Shown here one piece after another: positions 15,194 to 24,975 of a stretch of 43,484 bases of DNA. Each line of letters opens with the position of its first letter. The stretch's first letter is position 1. The notes under the pieces were generated by a model. That model saw nothing but the letters and a program-made list of their open reading frames with translations. It made no database searches and was not told where the DNA came from. The position numbers were made by a program, and so were the translations under genes. Location of the stretch: positions 1 to 43,484 of the forward strand of contig JACPMV010000015.1 of NCBI GenBank assembly GCA_016185845.1, given 5' to 3'. This DNA comes from Candidatus Woesearchaeota archaeon (GTDB lineage: Archaea; Nanobdellota; Nanobdellia; Woesearchaeales; GW2011-AR4).

Positions 15194-16264
15194 TTACAAA
15201 TAACCTTCTACAAGCATATCCTTCCCAATCCGCGAGCATGCAGTATCTTTCAGGTTAATTGCCTTGTCTATCTTGCTGACTCCAAGATTTCCTATTGCTC
15301 CGTGGCCGTTTCCTATGAGCTTCGGCGCGGTAAATATCATTATCTTGTCAACTACCCCTGCCTGGATGGCAGATGAATTGAGCTCGGAGCCCCCTTCTAT
15401 CATTACGCTGGTAATTTCATGCTTTCCAAGCTGCTTCATCAGGTCTGTAATGTCCACCATGCCCCTGCTTGACTTTGCTTCAATTACCCTTATGCCCTTG
15501 TCCTTCATTTTTTGGATTTCATTCTTAGGCGCCTTGTTGGTTGTGGCAATTATAAGCTTTCCGGGATTTTTCATCAGATTGCACTTTTTAGGCATCTTTA
15601 AGGCACTGTCGACAACAATCTTCAAGGGGTCCTTGCCGGCGTATAATCTTGGGGTCAGCTCCGGATCATCCCTCAGCACAGTATTAAGGCCCACCATAAC
15701 AGCATCCACTTCTGTTCTTAATTTATGCACCAATGTCCTTGCTTCCTTGCTGGTGATATATTTAGAATCTCCTGTCTTTGTTGCAATCCTGCCGTCAGCG
15801 CTCATCGCAACCTTGATGATGACAAAAGGCTTTTTTGTTTTCACCCATTTTATAAAAAACTGGTTAAGCTTTTTTGCTTCGTCTTCCAGAATCCCTATCT
15901 TAGTCTTTATTCCGCGGGCTTTTAATTCCATGTAGCCGTGAACTTCAGGATTTGGGTCTTTCATTCCGATAATCACTTCCCTGACTCCCGCCTCAAGGAT
16001 TTTTTCGGTGCATGGGGGGGTCCTTCCCCAGTGCGAGCACGGCTCAAGATTGACATACATCGTAGAATTAATTGTTTTTTTACCGGCATCCTGTATTGCC
16101 AGGACTTCAGCATGCTCTGTGCCGGCCTTCTTGTGCCAGCCCTTGCCTACAATCCTGCCCCTTTTAACAATTATGCAGCCCACCATCGGGTTTGGGCTTG
16201 TCAGCCCTTTTCCCCTCTCGGCAAGCTTCAGGGTCAATTCCATGTATTTCTTATGAGATATCAA
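15194..16264 (-). CDS. ribD: bifunctional riboflavin deaminase/reductase RibD
   Basis: The deaminase domain (1-145) has zinc ligands H51 (TEHAEVLAI), C76 and C85 (EPCSHWGRTPPC); the reductase domain (150-356) begins KPFVIIKVAMSADGRIATKTG and contains TEVDAVMVGLNTVLRDDP and IEGGSELN. Bacterial fused form; archaea usually have only the separate reductase. The start is placed at TTG 16264 because AAGGGGG lies five bases before it and the next Met (eight codons on) would cut the first helix. 356 aa. Makes the pyrimidine precursor that joins the RibB product. Confidence 0.9.
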   Translation of the reverse strand: MISHKKYMELTLKLAERGKGLTSPNPMVGCIIVKRGRIVGKGWHKKAGTEHAEVLAIQDAGKKTINSTMYVNLEPCSHWGRTPPCTEKILEAGVREVIIGMKDPNPEVHGYMELKARGIKTKIGILEDEAKKLNQFFIKWVKTKKPFVIIKVAMSADGRIATKTGDSKYITSKEARTLVHKLRTEVDAVMVGLNTVLRDDPELTPRLYAGKDPLKIVVDSALKMPKKCNLMKNPGKLIIATTNKAPKNEIQKMKDKGIRVIEAKSSRGMVDITDLMKQLGKHEITSVMIEGGSELNSSAIQAGVVDKIMIFTAPKLIGNGHGAIGNLGVSKIDKAINLKDTACSRIGKDMLVEGYL

Positions 16265-16311
16265 GCAAACCCCCTTTATGCAGGTAATCGGCAGTTTATA
16301 TTTAAATGTGA

Positions 16312-16362
16312 CGAAAATGCATTGCATTTTCGAACATTTAAATTCGAAAATCTTTGATTTTC
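16312..16362. repeat. tandem hairpin repeat upstream of ribD
   Basis: Hairpin 1 is CGAAAATGC-att-GCATTTTCG (16312-16332), hairpin 2 GAAAATC-ttt-GATTTTC (16346-16362), joined by a gaac-containing linker. The same order of two hairpins with nearly the same arms occurs at 27047-27096 inside the structured RNA region. It could act as a terminator, a mobile palindrome, or a 5' leader fold of ribD read in the opposite direction. Confidence 0.65.
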
Positions 16363-16450
16363 TTTATTTAAATGCTTGGGTTGATTAAATAGTGGTTAAA
16401 AGGAAAGCAAATAAAAAAGTTTATATACAAGCAAAAAAAGAAAGAATTGG

Positions 16451-17176
16451 ATGAATGGACTGGGAGAATTGTCAAGAAGAGCATTCATGGAATTTAGCGC
16501 ACTCTCTGCTGGAAGGCTGGCAGGTGTGCAAATCCCTCAATCAACTCATTCTGAAACAGCTGAAACTAAAGAGTCGATGCTTCTGCATTTAGTCGATTAT
16601 GCAATGACAAGCGCGCCGGATTTGTCTTCCATTCCGGAAGGCTCAAAATACGGGTACGATGAGAATGGCAGGCTGAAATTCACTGAAAAATTTCCAGCTT
16701 ATGGGCACAATTTCGAGGTTACAATCGCCATGACTGACTTAGCCGTTAATTATATAGCAGTTGCAAAGCGCATGAGCACTCCAAATAATCCGACCACTCC
16801 GAAGAAACTGATGGAGCAGATCTCTCCTGGCGGCAGCCATCTTGATGGCATCTTAAGCCATGTTGATTTGTTTGCAGGCCATTTTTATCTAAGGTATAGG
16901 CACCCGGACAATGTTGCATGGCTTAAAGAATTTAAAAAGCCTTATGACTCAGTAACTGGAAATATTAACAACCCCATACTATTTGATGGAGAATTGGCGT
17001 TGCAGAAATACGCAAGCTTGCGGCAGCCCGCCAATAGATTTGTGTCAGCCGTCATTGAAGCAACAAGCCGCCAAATCAAAAATATGGAGGAATCTCCTGA
17101 AAGCTCCGGCAGATATCTTTCTGCGCATAAAGGGTTAAATGGCGCTTTGGGACATTTTAGGCCGCCAGCTACATAA
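16451..17176 (+). CDS. hypothetical protein with possible Tat signal, 241 aa
   Basis: The N-terminus LSRRAFMEFSALSAG resembles a twin-arginine signal (S-R-R-x-F-M) followed by a weakly hydrophobic stretch, so export in folded form is possible but unproven; no tat genes are in the window. The rest is soluble and not recognised, with several His residues (GGSHLDGILSHVDLFAGHFYLRYRHPDN) that could bind metal. A TATA box TTTATATAC (16421-16429) lies about 25 bp before the ATG, so it is leaderless. Confidence 0.55.
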   Translation: MNGLGELSRRAFMEFSALSAGRLAGVQIPQSTHSETAETKESMLLHLVDYAMTSAPDLSSIPEGSKYGYDENGRLKFTEKFPAYGHNFEVTIAMTDLAVNYIAVAKRMSTPNNPTTPKKLMEQISPGGSHLDGILSHVDLFAGHFYLRYRHPDNVAWLKEFKKPYDSVTGNINNPILFDGELALQKYASLRQPANRFVSAVIEATSRQIKNMEESPESSGRYLSAHKGLNGALGHFRPPAT

Positions 17177-17230
17177 ATACATACTAAAAACCAAAAGCTT
17201 TATATAGTAGTATAACTTTTATACATACTA
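17177..17230 (+). promoter_or_regulatory. toxin-antitoxin promoter with repeated operator
   Basis: TATA box CTTTATATAG (17198-17207) is flanked by two perfect copies of ATACATACTA, at 17177-17186 and 17221-17230 (the second touches the antitoxin ATG). A diverged inverted half, TAGTAGTAT, lies at 17206-17214. This fits autorepression by the ribbon-helix-helix antitoxin. Confidence 0.55.
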
Positions 17231-17520
17231 TGAAAGCAACAATCGTTCTTGATGAGGAAACGGAGAAGGAGCTGAACGAGCTTAAAGCTTCTGCGAAAGC
17301 TTCAAAAAGCAGGCTAATCAGGGAAGCAGTCAGGGAATTATATCTAAAAGAAAAAAGAGCAAAGGAAAACTTATTGTTTTTTGTTGACATGTATAATGAA
17401 GGAGCAATGACTAAAGACTCCATATTTCTTTTGCTGCCAAGAAAAGATGCAGAAGCAGTCATAATAGGCTCGAAGGCAGGAAAAGAGGCAGCTGAAATTG
17501 CCAAGAAAATTAGTGGCTGA
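17230..17520 (+). CDS. ribbon-helix-helix antitoxin
   Basis: 96 aa. Residues 1-45 have the RHH pattern: strand MKATIVLDEETEKEL, then two helices (ELKASAKASKSRLIREAVREL), as in CopG/VapB-type DNA binders that bind operators as dimers of dimers. The C-terminal half (LLPRKDAEAVIIGSKAGKEAAEIAKKI) would wrap the toxin. It overlaps the PIN toxin by 23 bases, the usual type II arrangement with antitoxin first. Confidence 0.8.
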   Translation: MKATIVLDEETEKELNELKASAKASKSRLIREAVRELYLKEKRAKENLLFFVDMYNEGAMTKDSIFLLLPRKDAEAVIIGSKAGKEAAEIAKKISG

Positions 17521-17992
17521 CTCTTCAACGCTGATTGCGCTTGAGAGGGCTGATTTGATTAAATTCCTTAGCATGATTAATTATGCGGTAATTATACCCC
17601 CGTCCGTAAAAGACGAAGTGAACAGTGATAAAATATTGAAATTCTGCAAAGTGCAGGAGCTAAATGGAAGGACCCTCAAGCTTAGCAAAAGTCTTGAGCA
17701 TTTGGGCATCGGCAAAGGAGAAGCCCAATGCTGCGCTTTGGCGATTAAGCTAAAATTAAGGTTTATAGTCTGTGATGACAGGAAATTCATAAAGCAGAGA
17801 TTTTTTCTGGACAATAAAAATGTTCAGAATATTAAAGTTTTGGGTTTTTCTTTTTTTCTTCATCTTTTTTATAAGAAAAAACTGATAAAAGGCATATGGC
17901 AGCATTTTGACAGGATTGTAAAGCTGAATAATTGGGAAAGAAGCGAAGTGCAGGTTTCCAATTATACGTTTTTGAAGGAGATGGGATATTAG
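17498..17992 (+). CDS. PIN-domain ribonuclease toxin
   Basis: 164 aa. PIN fold: strand VADSSTLIALERA with the first acid at D8, a helical middle, GIGKGEAQCCALAI with the conserved Glu, and FIVCDDRKF with the third acidic pair. These acids hold Mg2+/Mn2+ for RNA cleavage. Start at TTG 17498 leaves seven residues before D8; GTG 17513 is the alternative. The extra C-terminus (FSFFLHLFYKKKLIKGI onward) is longer than in VapC toxins and resembles DUF3368-type PIN proteins. Confidence 0.75.
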   Translation: MPRKLVADSSTLIALERADLIKFLSMINYAVIIPPSVKDEVNSDKILKFCKVQELNGRTLKLSKSLEHLGIGKGEAQCCALAIKLKLRFIVCDDRKFIKQRFFLDNKNVQNIKVLGFSFFLHLFYKKKLIKGIWQHFDRIVKLNNWERSEVQVSNYTFLKEMGY

Positions 17993-18225
17993 TCTCCAAT
18001 GTTTTAAATGAAATTGTTTAAGTCCGTTTTATTGAAAGAAATTTTTCTCAAGGTTTGGAAAAATTATTGTTATAGAGTATTACTGATTATCCTAAACAAA
18101 ATTTATCGGAGGCAAATACAAAACAGCACTTTTAATCCCGAGGGGTTCTAAAATAGCTATAACATCCTGCCTCGAAAAGAATCTATCTCCCAAGCTTTCA
18201 TGCTTAAGCTTTTAGGTGATAAGAA
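17993..18225. other. non-coding gap
   Basis: A/T-rich, 233 bp between the convergent toxin and membrane-protein genes. It holds a repeated AAGCTT with a small hairpin (AAGC...GCTT near 18193-18212) and GGAGG at 18110-18114 without an ORF behind it. No RNA gene or repeat recognised. Confidence 0.5.
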
Positions 18226-18666
18226 TTAAGATCTTCCGTCTTTCTTCGCGCGTTCTTCTGCCTCCTTCGCTAAATTAAGAGCTTTTAAACTGTTTCCTAA
18301 TACTGCCAAACCTAGAAATCCAAGAGGGATAAAAATGCCCAATCTAATGGCTTCCGCATTCGCATTGTAACTTCCAGCATATTCCTGTTCTACCGGATTG
18401 CTTAAAAGCTGTTCTAATCTTTCTTCTCTTTGAGCTATAGCAGATTTATAAGTTTTCTCATCAAAAAAGCTTTTATAATCACGGCGGGCTCTTGCCGCTT
18501 GGCTCTCCAATTGTGATATTTCGACCTGAATTCTTGGCACTTCAGAAATTTCTCTGTAATGGTTATAAATCCTATCCTTTAGATATGCCAAACCTCCGGC
18601 TGTTAATAACATTGATGTGAGTCCACCATATATAAGAGTTTCTGCGAGAGTTTTCCGTGATATCAT
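18226..18666 (-). CDS. hypothetical two-helix membrane protein with coiled coil
   Basis: 146 aa. A first membrane helix (IYGGLTSMLLTAGGLAYL, residues 12-29) and a second (IRLGIFIPLGFLGLAVLG, about 107-124) enclose an 80-residue charged, coiled-coil-like segment (VEISQLESQAARARRDY, REERLEQLLSN). The tail is charged (AEERAKKDGRS). Not recognised; the layout suits a scaffold or tether. Transcribed alone. Confidence 0.6.
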   Translation of the reverse strand: MISRKTLAETLIYGGLTSMLLTAGGLAYLKDRIYNHYREISEVPRIQVEISQLESQAARARRDYKSFFDEKTYKSAIAQREERLEQLLSNPVEQEYAGSYNANAEAIRLGIFIPLGFLGLAVLGNSLKALNLAKEAEERAKKDGRS

Positions 18667-18751
18667 AAGTTTACCCCTGCAACACGTGCTTAAAACTAAA
18701 TTAAAATTATTTCAATATATATAAAGTTTTCTAAGATAGAAGCCTTCCACA

Positions 18752-18778
18752 TACTCGGCTAGCGAGTTGCGGCTAACT
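18752..18778. repeat. short GCGAGTT-type palindromic element
   Basis: CTCG-gctag-CGAG lies next to GAGTTGCGGCTAAC in the gap after carB. It shares the core AGCGAGTT with the elements at 35298-35341 and 39695-39773. Could serve as a carB terminator hairpin. Confidence 0.4.
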
Positions 18779-18785
18779 AAAATTT

Positions 18786-21700
18786 TCAATACTCCTCCCA
18801 GCTCTTGATTTCCAAGTCCTCCATCTTTTTGCTGTGGATTGAATCAACAAATAATTTTGCAATCTGGGCATTTGTCAGCAGGGGAATATTGAAATCAACC
18901 GCTTTTCTCCTGATTAAATAATCGTTTGTTATCTCTTCTTCCTCATAGCTTTTTGGGATGTTTATGACAATCTCTATTTTTCTTTCCTGAAGATAGGTCA
19001 TCGCATTTGGCTCTTTTTTCTCCAAAGGCCAGTGCAGCAAGCCTGCCTTTATGCCATTTTCTTCCAGGAATTTGGCAGTCCCTTCTGTGGCATAAATCGT
19101 GAAATTCATTTCAGCGAGCTTCTTAACGCTTTCAAGCAGGTAAGCCTTGTTTTTTATCGGCCCTGTTGAAAGCAGTATATTTTTTTTCGGAATTGAAAAG
19201 CCGACTGAAAACAGCGATTTCAAAAATGCTTCGCCCAAGTCATCGCCCAGGCAGCCGACTTCACCTGTAGAGGCCATTTCAACGCTTAAGACAGGGTCTG
19301 CGCCGTGCAGCCTTGAGAATGAAAATTGGGGAGCTTTCACCCCCACATAATCTAGATCCATCGTATTATATTTTCCTTTGACTTCAAGCCCAAGCATTGA
19401 TTTTGTTGCCAGGTCTATAAAGTTGTGCTTTGTGACTTTTGACACAAAAGGAAAGCTTCTCGAGGCCCTTAGGTTGCACTCAATAACTTTTATCTGGTTT
19501 TCTTTTGCAATGAACTGTATGTTGAACGGACCGGTTATGCTTAATGACTTGGCAATTCTTTTGCTTATGTCCTTAATCTTTCTTATAGTTTCGTGATAAG
19601 TGTACTGGGGAGGGAGCACCATTGTTGCATCGCCTGAATGGACACCTGCATTTTCAATGTGCTCAGATATTGCATAGATAATCAACTCGCCATTTTGGGC
19701 AACGGCGTCTATTTCAATTTCCTTGGCGTTTGTTATGAACTTGCTTATCACGACAGGGTGCTCCTTGGAAACTTCAACTGCCTTCTGCAGGTACTGATCC
19801 AGCTCTTTCCTGCCTGCTGCAACGCTCATTGCTGCACCGCTTAAAACGTAAGACGGCCTTATAAGCACGGGATAGCCGGCTTTTGCGGCAAACTTGTCAG
19901 CTTCTTCTATGGATTTTGCCTCTGTCCATTCAGGCTGGTCTATCTTAAGCTCGTCAAGCAGCTTGGAGAATTTATGCCTGTCCTCTGCGCTGTCGATGCT
20001 TAACGGCGAAGTTCCGAGAATCCTGACATCCTGCTTATGCAGCTTCATTGCCAGATTATTCGGGATTTGCCCGCCCATTGAGATTATCACTCCTTCGGGA
20101 TTTTCCTTTTCGTAAATATCCAGGACCCTTTCAAAGCTCAGCTCGTCAAAATAAAGCCTGTCGCATACGTCATAGTCAGTGCTGACAGTTTCCGGATTAT
20201 AGTTGATCATGATAGTTTCATAGCCAAGCTTTGCAAGAGCAAGCACTGAATTCACGCAGCACCAGTCGAACTCAACCGAACTGCCGATTCTGTAAGCTCC
20301 TGAGCCTAGGACAATCACACTTTTTTTATTGTCAAAAATCTTTAATTTTTGAGCATGATCGGAAATCGCAGAGCGATTTACCGACATGTCAAAGTTGATG
20401 TCATCTTCATCGCCGTTGTAAGTAAGATAAAGATAGTTTGTTTTTGCCGGATATTCCGCTGCCAGGGTGTCAATCTGCTTTACAACCGGAAGTATTCCGT
20501 ATTTTTTTCTCAATTTTCTGACTTCCAGTTTTTTTAAAGTCATTTTATTCCTGTCGTTTTTGAACAGAATTTTTGCAATCTGGAAATCTGAGAAACCCTG
20601 CTGCTTTGCCTGCTTCATAAGTTCCCTTGGTGCATCGCTTATGCCGAATTGCGATAATTCCTTCTCGGTATCAACAACATTTTTTATTTTATGCAGGAAC
20701 CACAAGTCAATTTTAGTTAAGTCGTGAATTTTTTCTATAGAGATGCCTTTTTTTAATGCTTCAACAATAGCCAAGATTCTTTTGTCGGTTGGTTTTTTAA
20801 GCTCTTTTTCCATGTCATTAAACTGGATATTGTTTGCAACCAATCCGTGCAGATTGATATTAAGCATCCTTATGGCTTTCTGCACGACTTCCTCGAATTT
20901 CCTGCCTATTGCCATTACTTCGCCGACGCTTTTCATTTCGCTTCCTATCTCGAGGCTTACTCTCTTGAATTTCTGCAGGTCCCATCTGGGCATCTTGATT
21001 ACAATATAATCCAGAGCCGGCTCAAAGCAGCTTTTTGTAACTTTTGTGATCTTGTTTTCCAGTTCAATCAAAGAATAGCCCAAAGCAAGCTTTGCGGCAA
21101 CAAAAGCCAGAGGGTATCCTGTTGCCTTTGACGCCAAGGCAGAGCTTCTTGAGAGCCTTGCATTCACTTCAATTATCCTGTAATCTTCAGAATAAGGGTC
21201 TAAGGCATATTGGATGTTGCACTCTCCGACAATTCCCAGATGCCTTATGACTTTTATTGCTATCTCCCTCAATTTGTGGTATTCGGAATTTGTCAGCGTC
21301 TGCGACGGCGCGACAACAATGCTTTCCCCTGTATGAATTCCCATCGGGTCAAAGTTTTCCATGTTGCAGACTGTGATGCAGTTGTCATAAGAATCCCGTA
21401 CAACCTCATATTCAATCTCTTTCCATCCGCCAAGATATTTTTCAACAAGAACTTGATTGGAATATGCGAAAGCCCTTTTTGATTTTTCCAGCAGTTCCTG
21501 CTCGTCTGATGCAACCCCTGAGCCTGCTCCTCCAAGGGCGTATGCAACTCTGATCATGACAGGGTAGCCAAGCTTTTTTGCAATTGCCAATGATTCTTCA
21601 ACAGAATTTGCAGCCTTGCTTTCAGGAGTTTTTAAATTAATTTCATTTAATGTTTTAACAAACAGCTCCCTGTCTTCAGTGTCCTTGATTGCATCAATCT

Positions 21701-22061
21701 GGGTGCCTAAAACTTTTACTTTATATTTTTCGAAAATGCCTGAATCGTGCAATTCAACTCCGCAGTTCAAGGCAGTCTGACCGCCAAAGGCGAGCATTAT
21801 GCCGTCGGGCTTTTCTTTTTCAATTACTTTTTCAACGAAATATGATGTTACGGGCAGGAGATATATTTTGTCAGCCATTCCTTCGCTTGTCTGGATTGTT
21901 GCAATGTTTGGATTTATTAAGACAGTTTGAATCCCCTCTTCTTTCAGTGCTTTGAGGCACTGGCTTCCTGAGTAATCAAACTCTCCAGCCTGGCCTATTT
22001 TCAATGAGCCGCTCCCCAATACTAGGACTTTTTTGGGCTTGTTTAGTTTTGGTTCTTCCAT
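18786..22061 (-). CDS. carB: carbamoyl-phosphate synthase, large subunit
   Basis: 1091 aa, full length. Two homologous halves, each with a pre-ATP-grasp ([42 protein letters not shown]) and ATP-grasp domain, plus an oligomerisation domain between and a C-terminal MGS-like allosteric domain ([16 protein letters not shown]). ATP, bicarbonate and ammonia from CarA give carbamoyl phosphate for pyrimidines and for ArgF. An oddity is the stretch [20 protein letters not shown] in the linker before the second half: it looks like extra sequence and is encoded by DNA with the perfect hairpin AAATCGC-aga-GCGATTT. It begins one base after the carA stop. Confidence 0.95.
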   Translation of the reverse strand: MEEPKLNKPKKVLVLGSGSLKIGQAGEFDYSGSQCLKALKEEGIQTVLINPNIATIQTSEGMADKIYLLPVTSYFVEKVIEKEKPDGIMLAFGGQTALNCGVELHDSGIFEKYKVKVLGTQIDAIKDTEDRELFVKTLNEINLKTPESKAANSVEESLAIAKKLGYPVMIRVAYALGGAGSGVASDEQELLEKSKRAFAYSNQVLVEKYLGGWKEIEYEVVRDSYDNCITVCNMENFDPMGIHTGESIVVAPSQTLTNSEYHKLREIAIKVIRHLGIVGECNIQYALDPYSEDYRIIEVNARLSRSSALASKATGYPLAFVAAKLALGYSLIELENKITKVTKSCFEPALDYIVIKMPRWDLQKFKRVSLEIGSEMKSVGEVMAIGRKFEEVVQKAIRMLNINLHGLVANNIQFNDMEKELKKPTDKRILAIVEALKKGISIEKIHDLTKIDLWFLHKIKNVVDTEKELSQFGISDAPRELMKQAKQQGFSDFQIAKILFKNDRNKMTLKKLEVRKLRKKYGILPVVKQIDTLAAEYPAKTNYLYLTYNGDEDDINFDMSVNRSAISDHAQKLKIFDNKKSVIVLGSGAYRIGSSVEFDWCCVNSVLALAKLGYETIMINYNPETVSTDYDVCDRLYFDELSFERVLDIYEKENPEGVIISMGGQIPNNLAMKLHKQDVRILGTSPLSIDSAEDRHKFSKLLDELKIDQPEWTEAKSIEEADKFAAKAGYPVLIRPSYVLSGAAMSVAAGRKELDQYLQKAVEVSKEHPVVISKFITNAKEIEIDAVAQNGELIIYAISEHIENAGVHSGDATMVLPPQYTYHETIRKIKDISKRIAKSLSITGPFNIQFIAKENQIKVIECNLRASRSFPFVSKVTKHNFIDLATKSMLGLEVKGKYNTMDLDYVGVKAPQFSFSRLHGADPVLSVEMASTGEVGCLGDDLGEAFLKSLFSVGFSIPKKNILLSTGPIKNKAYLLESVKKLAEMNFTIYATEGTAKFLEENGIKAGLLHWPLEKKEPNAMTYLQERKIEIVINIPKSYEEEEITNDYLIRRKAVDFNIPLLTNAQIAKLFVDSIHSKKMEDLEIKSWEEY
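20361..20385. repeat. palindrome within carB
   Basis: AAATCGC (20363-20369), loop aga, GCGATTT (20373-20379), with flanking GG/CC pairs. It codes for the unusual linker residues of CarB and has the same 3-nt-loop design as the intergenic hairpins at 16312-16362. Confidence 0.55.
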
Positions 22062-22062
22062 T

Positions 22063-23139
22063 TTATTTCATCATTTTAATAAACTCATCAAACAAAAACT
22101 CAGTATCCAAAGGCCCGGGTGTTGCTTCAGGATGGAATTGGACGCTCATGAATGGCTTTGTCTTATGCTTCAGCCCCTCATTTGTTCCGTCGTTTGCGTT
22201 GACAAAATATTCCTGCCATTCCGAGCTTAGCGATTTCATGTCAACGGCAAATCCGTGATTTTGCGTTGTGATGTGACATCTTTTTGTGCCGACTAATGTA
22301 CATGGCTGATTCTGAGAGCGATGGCCGTATTTCAGCTTGTAAGTGTTGCCTCCGGCAGCCAATGCAAGTATCTGGTTGCCAAGGCAGATTCCAAAAGTCG
22401 GGATATTGTGCTTTATTGCCCTTCCGACATTGTAAATTGTTTTTGCGCACATCTTTGGGTCGCCGGGGCCGTTTGAAATTACAAGCCCGTCAAACATCTG
22501 GGTGAGAAAATCGTAATCATGCGGAACCCTTATGACTGTGAGGTTTCTTTTTATCAGGTTTCTGATGATGTTAAGCTTTATCCCGCAGTCTACAACAACA
22601 ATCTTTTTTTGGTTTGGCTTTTCGTTGTAAATTATAGGATCCTTTATTGTAACTTCTTTCACAATATCAATCGCATTCGGGTCAAAAAAACTAATATCTT
22701 TATCATCAAAAACAATCTTGCCGAGCATTGCGCCTTTTTCCCTCAGGATTTTAGTTAATTTTCTTGTATCAATCCCGTAAATCCCAGGCACATTCTCTTC
22801 CTTCAGCCATTCAGCCAGTGATTTCTTTGCATTCCAGTGAGAATATTCAAAAGAATAATCAGAGACTATCAAGGCAGTTGCCTGTATTTTGTCTGATTCA
22901 AAATTCTTCAATAATCCGTGCTCTTTTTCTTTTCCCGGAACGCCATAATTTCCAATTAAAGGATAAGTAAGAGCTAAAATCTGGCCTTTATAGCTTGGGT
23001 CTGTCAAAGACTCTGGATAGCCCACCATTCCTGTGCTGAACACCACTTCACCGGAGACAGAGCGCTCTGCGCCAAAAGAAAAGCCATCAAAATAATCGCC
23101 GTTTTCTAGAATAAGCCTGACCTTTTTATATTCACGCAT
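22063..23139 (-). CDS. carA: carbamoyl-phosphate synthase, small (glutaminase) subunit
   Basis: 358 aa. The N-terminal small-chain domain has [28 protein letters not shown] and [13 protein letters not shown]; the C-terminal class I glutamine amidotransferase has SNGPGDP, the nucleophile Cys in [16 protein letters not shown], and the His-Glu of [11 protein letters not shown]. It releases ammonia from glutamine, made by the GlnA of this window, and channels it to CarB. Forms the carAB operon. Confidence 0.95.
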   Translation of the reverse strand: MREYKKVRLILENGDYFDGFSFGAERSVSGEVVFSTGMVGYPESLTDPSYKGQILALTYPLIGNYGVPGKEKEHGLLKNFESDKIQATALIVSDYSFEYSHWNAKKSLAEWLKEENVPGIYGIDTRKLTKILREKGAMLGKIVFDDKDISFFDPNAIDIVKEVTIKDPIIYNEKPNQKKIVVVDCGIKLNIIRNLIKRNLTVIRVPHDYDFLTQMFDGLVISNGPGDPKMCAKTIYNVGRAIKHNIPTFGICLGNQILALAAGGNTYKLKYGHRSQNQPCTLVGTKRCHITTQNHGFAVDMKSLSSEWQEYFVNANDGTNEGLKHKTKPFMSVQFHPEATPGPLDTEFLFDEFIKMMK

Positions 23140-23202
23140 TAAAAAAAAGTAATAGAATGAAGTTTTATATAAAGGTTGCGGTTAGGCGGGAAGTTCCATT
23201 AT

Positions 23203-23874
23203 TTATTCCAGATACCTAAATCCCGCTCCTGAAATCGGAACTGCTGTTGGGACCTTTAGGGTTACGTGCCTTGCAATTCTATCAAAAAGATTGAATGCTC
23301 CTGGAAATCTTTCAGGTCTATCAGTGTCGGTAATTTTGTTTAAAAAATTAAATCCGTGCACATAGTAAGAGCCTACCCTCACCCAAATATCGCTCCTTGG
23401 CTCATACTTTCCCTCATGCAGCTTTTCGCTGCTTGTTCTCAGCACTGCTAATGCGGGAAGTTGTCCGCCAGGATTAAATTCAAGAGTCTCATCCATAATA
23501 TGGCTCATTAATCCGTTTCCTTGATAAGGCTCTGGAACAAAAACTTTGCTGATATACCTGTAAGGGACCATCACTCTGCCATTAAGAATAGCATCATTTT
23601 CAGTTATGGATCCTCCGGCTAAACTGCTATTACCTGCTTCCATGACATAAGTAACATAAGAGAGACCTTGAGGATATTGCAGTGTGCCGGGTACAAGAAA
23701 TTCCTGGACAACCCGCATATCTCTGGAAGAAAATGCACTATTCAATGCCAATTCTAGTTGACCTTGGGGCACCAGATTTGGAAATTCATGATTTGGAGTG
23801 ATTATACTTTCTATTATTAAAGGCACAGGCACCTCTTGGCCTCCAACATGTTTCTTACCAATGACCTCTTTCAT
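23203..23874 (-). CDS. possible GNAT-type acetyltransferase
   Basis: 223 aa. A GNAT-like core is suggested by VPYRYISKVFVPEPYQGNGLMSHIMDETL, where a beta strand precedes a YQGNGL pyrophosphate loop (family motif Q/R-x-x-G-x-G/A, only partly met). VMEAGNSSLAGGSI could be the preceding strand pair. The C-terminal part is not recognised. It starts four bases after the argF stop, so it is in the argF transcript; a link to ornithine/arginine metabolism is possible but unproven. Lysine-poor. Confidence 0.5.
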   Translation of the reverse strand: MKEVIGKKHVGGQEVPVPLIIESIITPNHEFPNLVPQGQLELALNSAFSSRDMRVVQEFLVPGTLQYPQGLSYVTYVMEAGNSSLAGGSITENDAILNGRVMVPYRYISKVFVPEPYQGNGLMSHIMDETLEFNPGGQLPALAVLRTSSEKLHEGKYEPRSDIWVRVGSYYVHGFNFLNKITDTDRPERFPGAFNLFDRIARHVTLKVPTAVPISGAGFRYLE

Positions 23875-23878
23875 TTTT

Positions 23879-24841
23879 TTATAGTTTCCCCAACAATTTC
23901 AGCATTATCGCCTTCTGCATGTGCAGCCTGTTCTCTGCCTGGTCAAAGACAACGCTTTGGGGGCCGTCAATCACATCTGCTGTCTGCTCGTAGCCCCTCA
24001 TCGCAGGCAGGCAGTTCATGAAAATTGCATCATCTTTTGCAGAAGACATCAGTTTCCTGTTGACTTGGTAAGGCTGGAACATTTTTATTCTGCGTTCTTT
24101 TTCATCTTTAGGCACGTGGTAGCTCATCCAAGTGTCCGCATATACAATATCTGCATCCTGCGCTGCCTTGAAAGCATCATTAGTTACTTCTACGGCTGAG
24201 CCGGTTTCTTCTGACTTCTTTTTTGCAATTTCAGCAATCCATTCCTGTGGCTTTGCCTCATCCGGGCAGCCGACAGAGATATTGATTCCTGCGGCGGAGC
24301 AGCCAAGAAGCAAGTCATGCGTTATGTTATTGTTGCCGTCGCCGACAAAGCAAAGCTTAAGCCCCTTTAATTTTCCTTTTTTTTCATATATGGTGAGCAT
24401 ATCAGATAAAACCTGGCAGGGATGAAATGTGTCAGTAAGGCCGTTTATTACAGGAACTGCCGCATTTTCTGCCATCTCCTCGATGTCTTCCTGCTTGAAT
24501 AGCCTTGCCATTATTATGTCAACATATCTGCTTGACGCCTTTGCAGTGTCTGCAATTGATTCTTTCTCCCTGAAAGGGGTGTCTTTTGTTTCCAGGACTA
24601 TTGAATGGCCACCAAGCTGGTGCATTCCCACCTGAAATGAAACTCTTGTCCTCAGGGACGGCTTTTCAAATATCATCAGCAGGGATTTGTTGTGCAGAAC
24701 ATCAGAATAATTGCCCGGATTTGCCTTTATCCTGATGGAGTGGCTGACCAAATCCAGAATCATGGCATTACTGCAGCCAATCAGAGAAGTAAGATTTTTC
24801 ATAGGAATCTGCTTTTCGCTCAACACAAGGTAACCGCCCAT
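23879..24841 (-). CDS. argF: ornithine carbamoyltransferase family protein
   Basis: 320 aa. Carbamoyl-phosphate binding is seen as SLRTR (62-66, in FEKPSLRTRVSF) and HPCQ (140-143). The second domain has NCLPAMRGYEQT (275-286, where OTCs usually have HCLP) and FDQAENRLHMQKA. The ornithine loop, normally DxWxSMG, reads DTWMSYHVP (236-244). So it is certainly a carbamoyltransferase; ornithine is the best guess, but the altered loop leaves another amine substrate open. carAB upstream on the map supplies carbamoyl phosphate. No argG/argH seen here. Confidence 0.8.
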   Translation of the reverse strand: MGGYLVLSEKQIPMKNLTSLIGCSNAMILDLVSHSIRIKANPGNYSDVLHNKSLLMIFEKPSLRTRVSFQVGMHQLGGHSIVLETKDTPFREKESIADTAKASSRYVDIIMARLFKQEDIEEMAENAAVPVINGLTDTFHPCQVLSDMLTIYEKKGKLKGLKLCFVGDGNNNITHDLLLGCSAAGINISVGCPDEAKPQEWIAEIAKKKSEETGSAVEVTNDAFKAAQDADIVYADTWMSYHVPKDEKERRIKMFQPYQVNRKLMSSAKDDAIFMNCLPAMRGYEQTADVIDGPQSVVFDQAENRLHMQKAIMLKLLGKL

Positions 24842-24975
24842 TTTTGAAGATAGCCTATAAAATCATAGACCTTTTTAAACCTGATGCCCAGATTGAAACA
24901 CAATTAAACAAAAATGTCCAAAACAAAACATTTAATAAGATGAGTCGGTTTTTTAAAAATATTATTGATTAAGAT

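Noticed and set aside
15147-15239. Longer ribB start
   Set aside because: The extra 31 residues overlap ribD and precede the usual RibB start; they have no similarity to the family.
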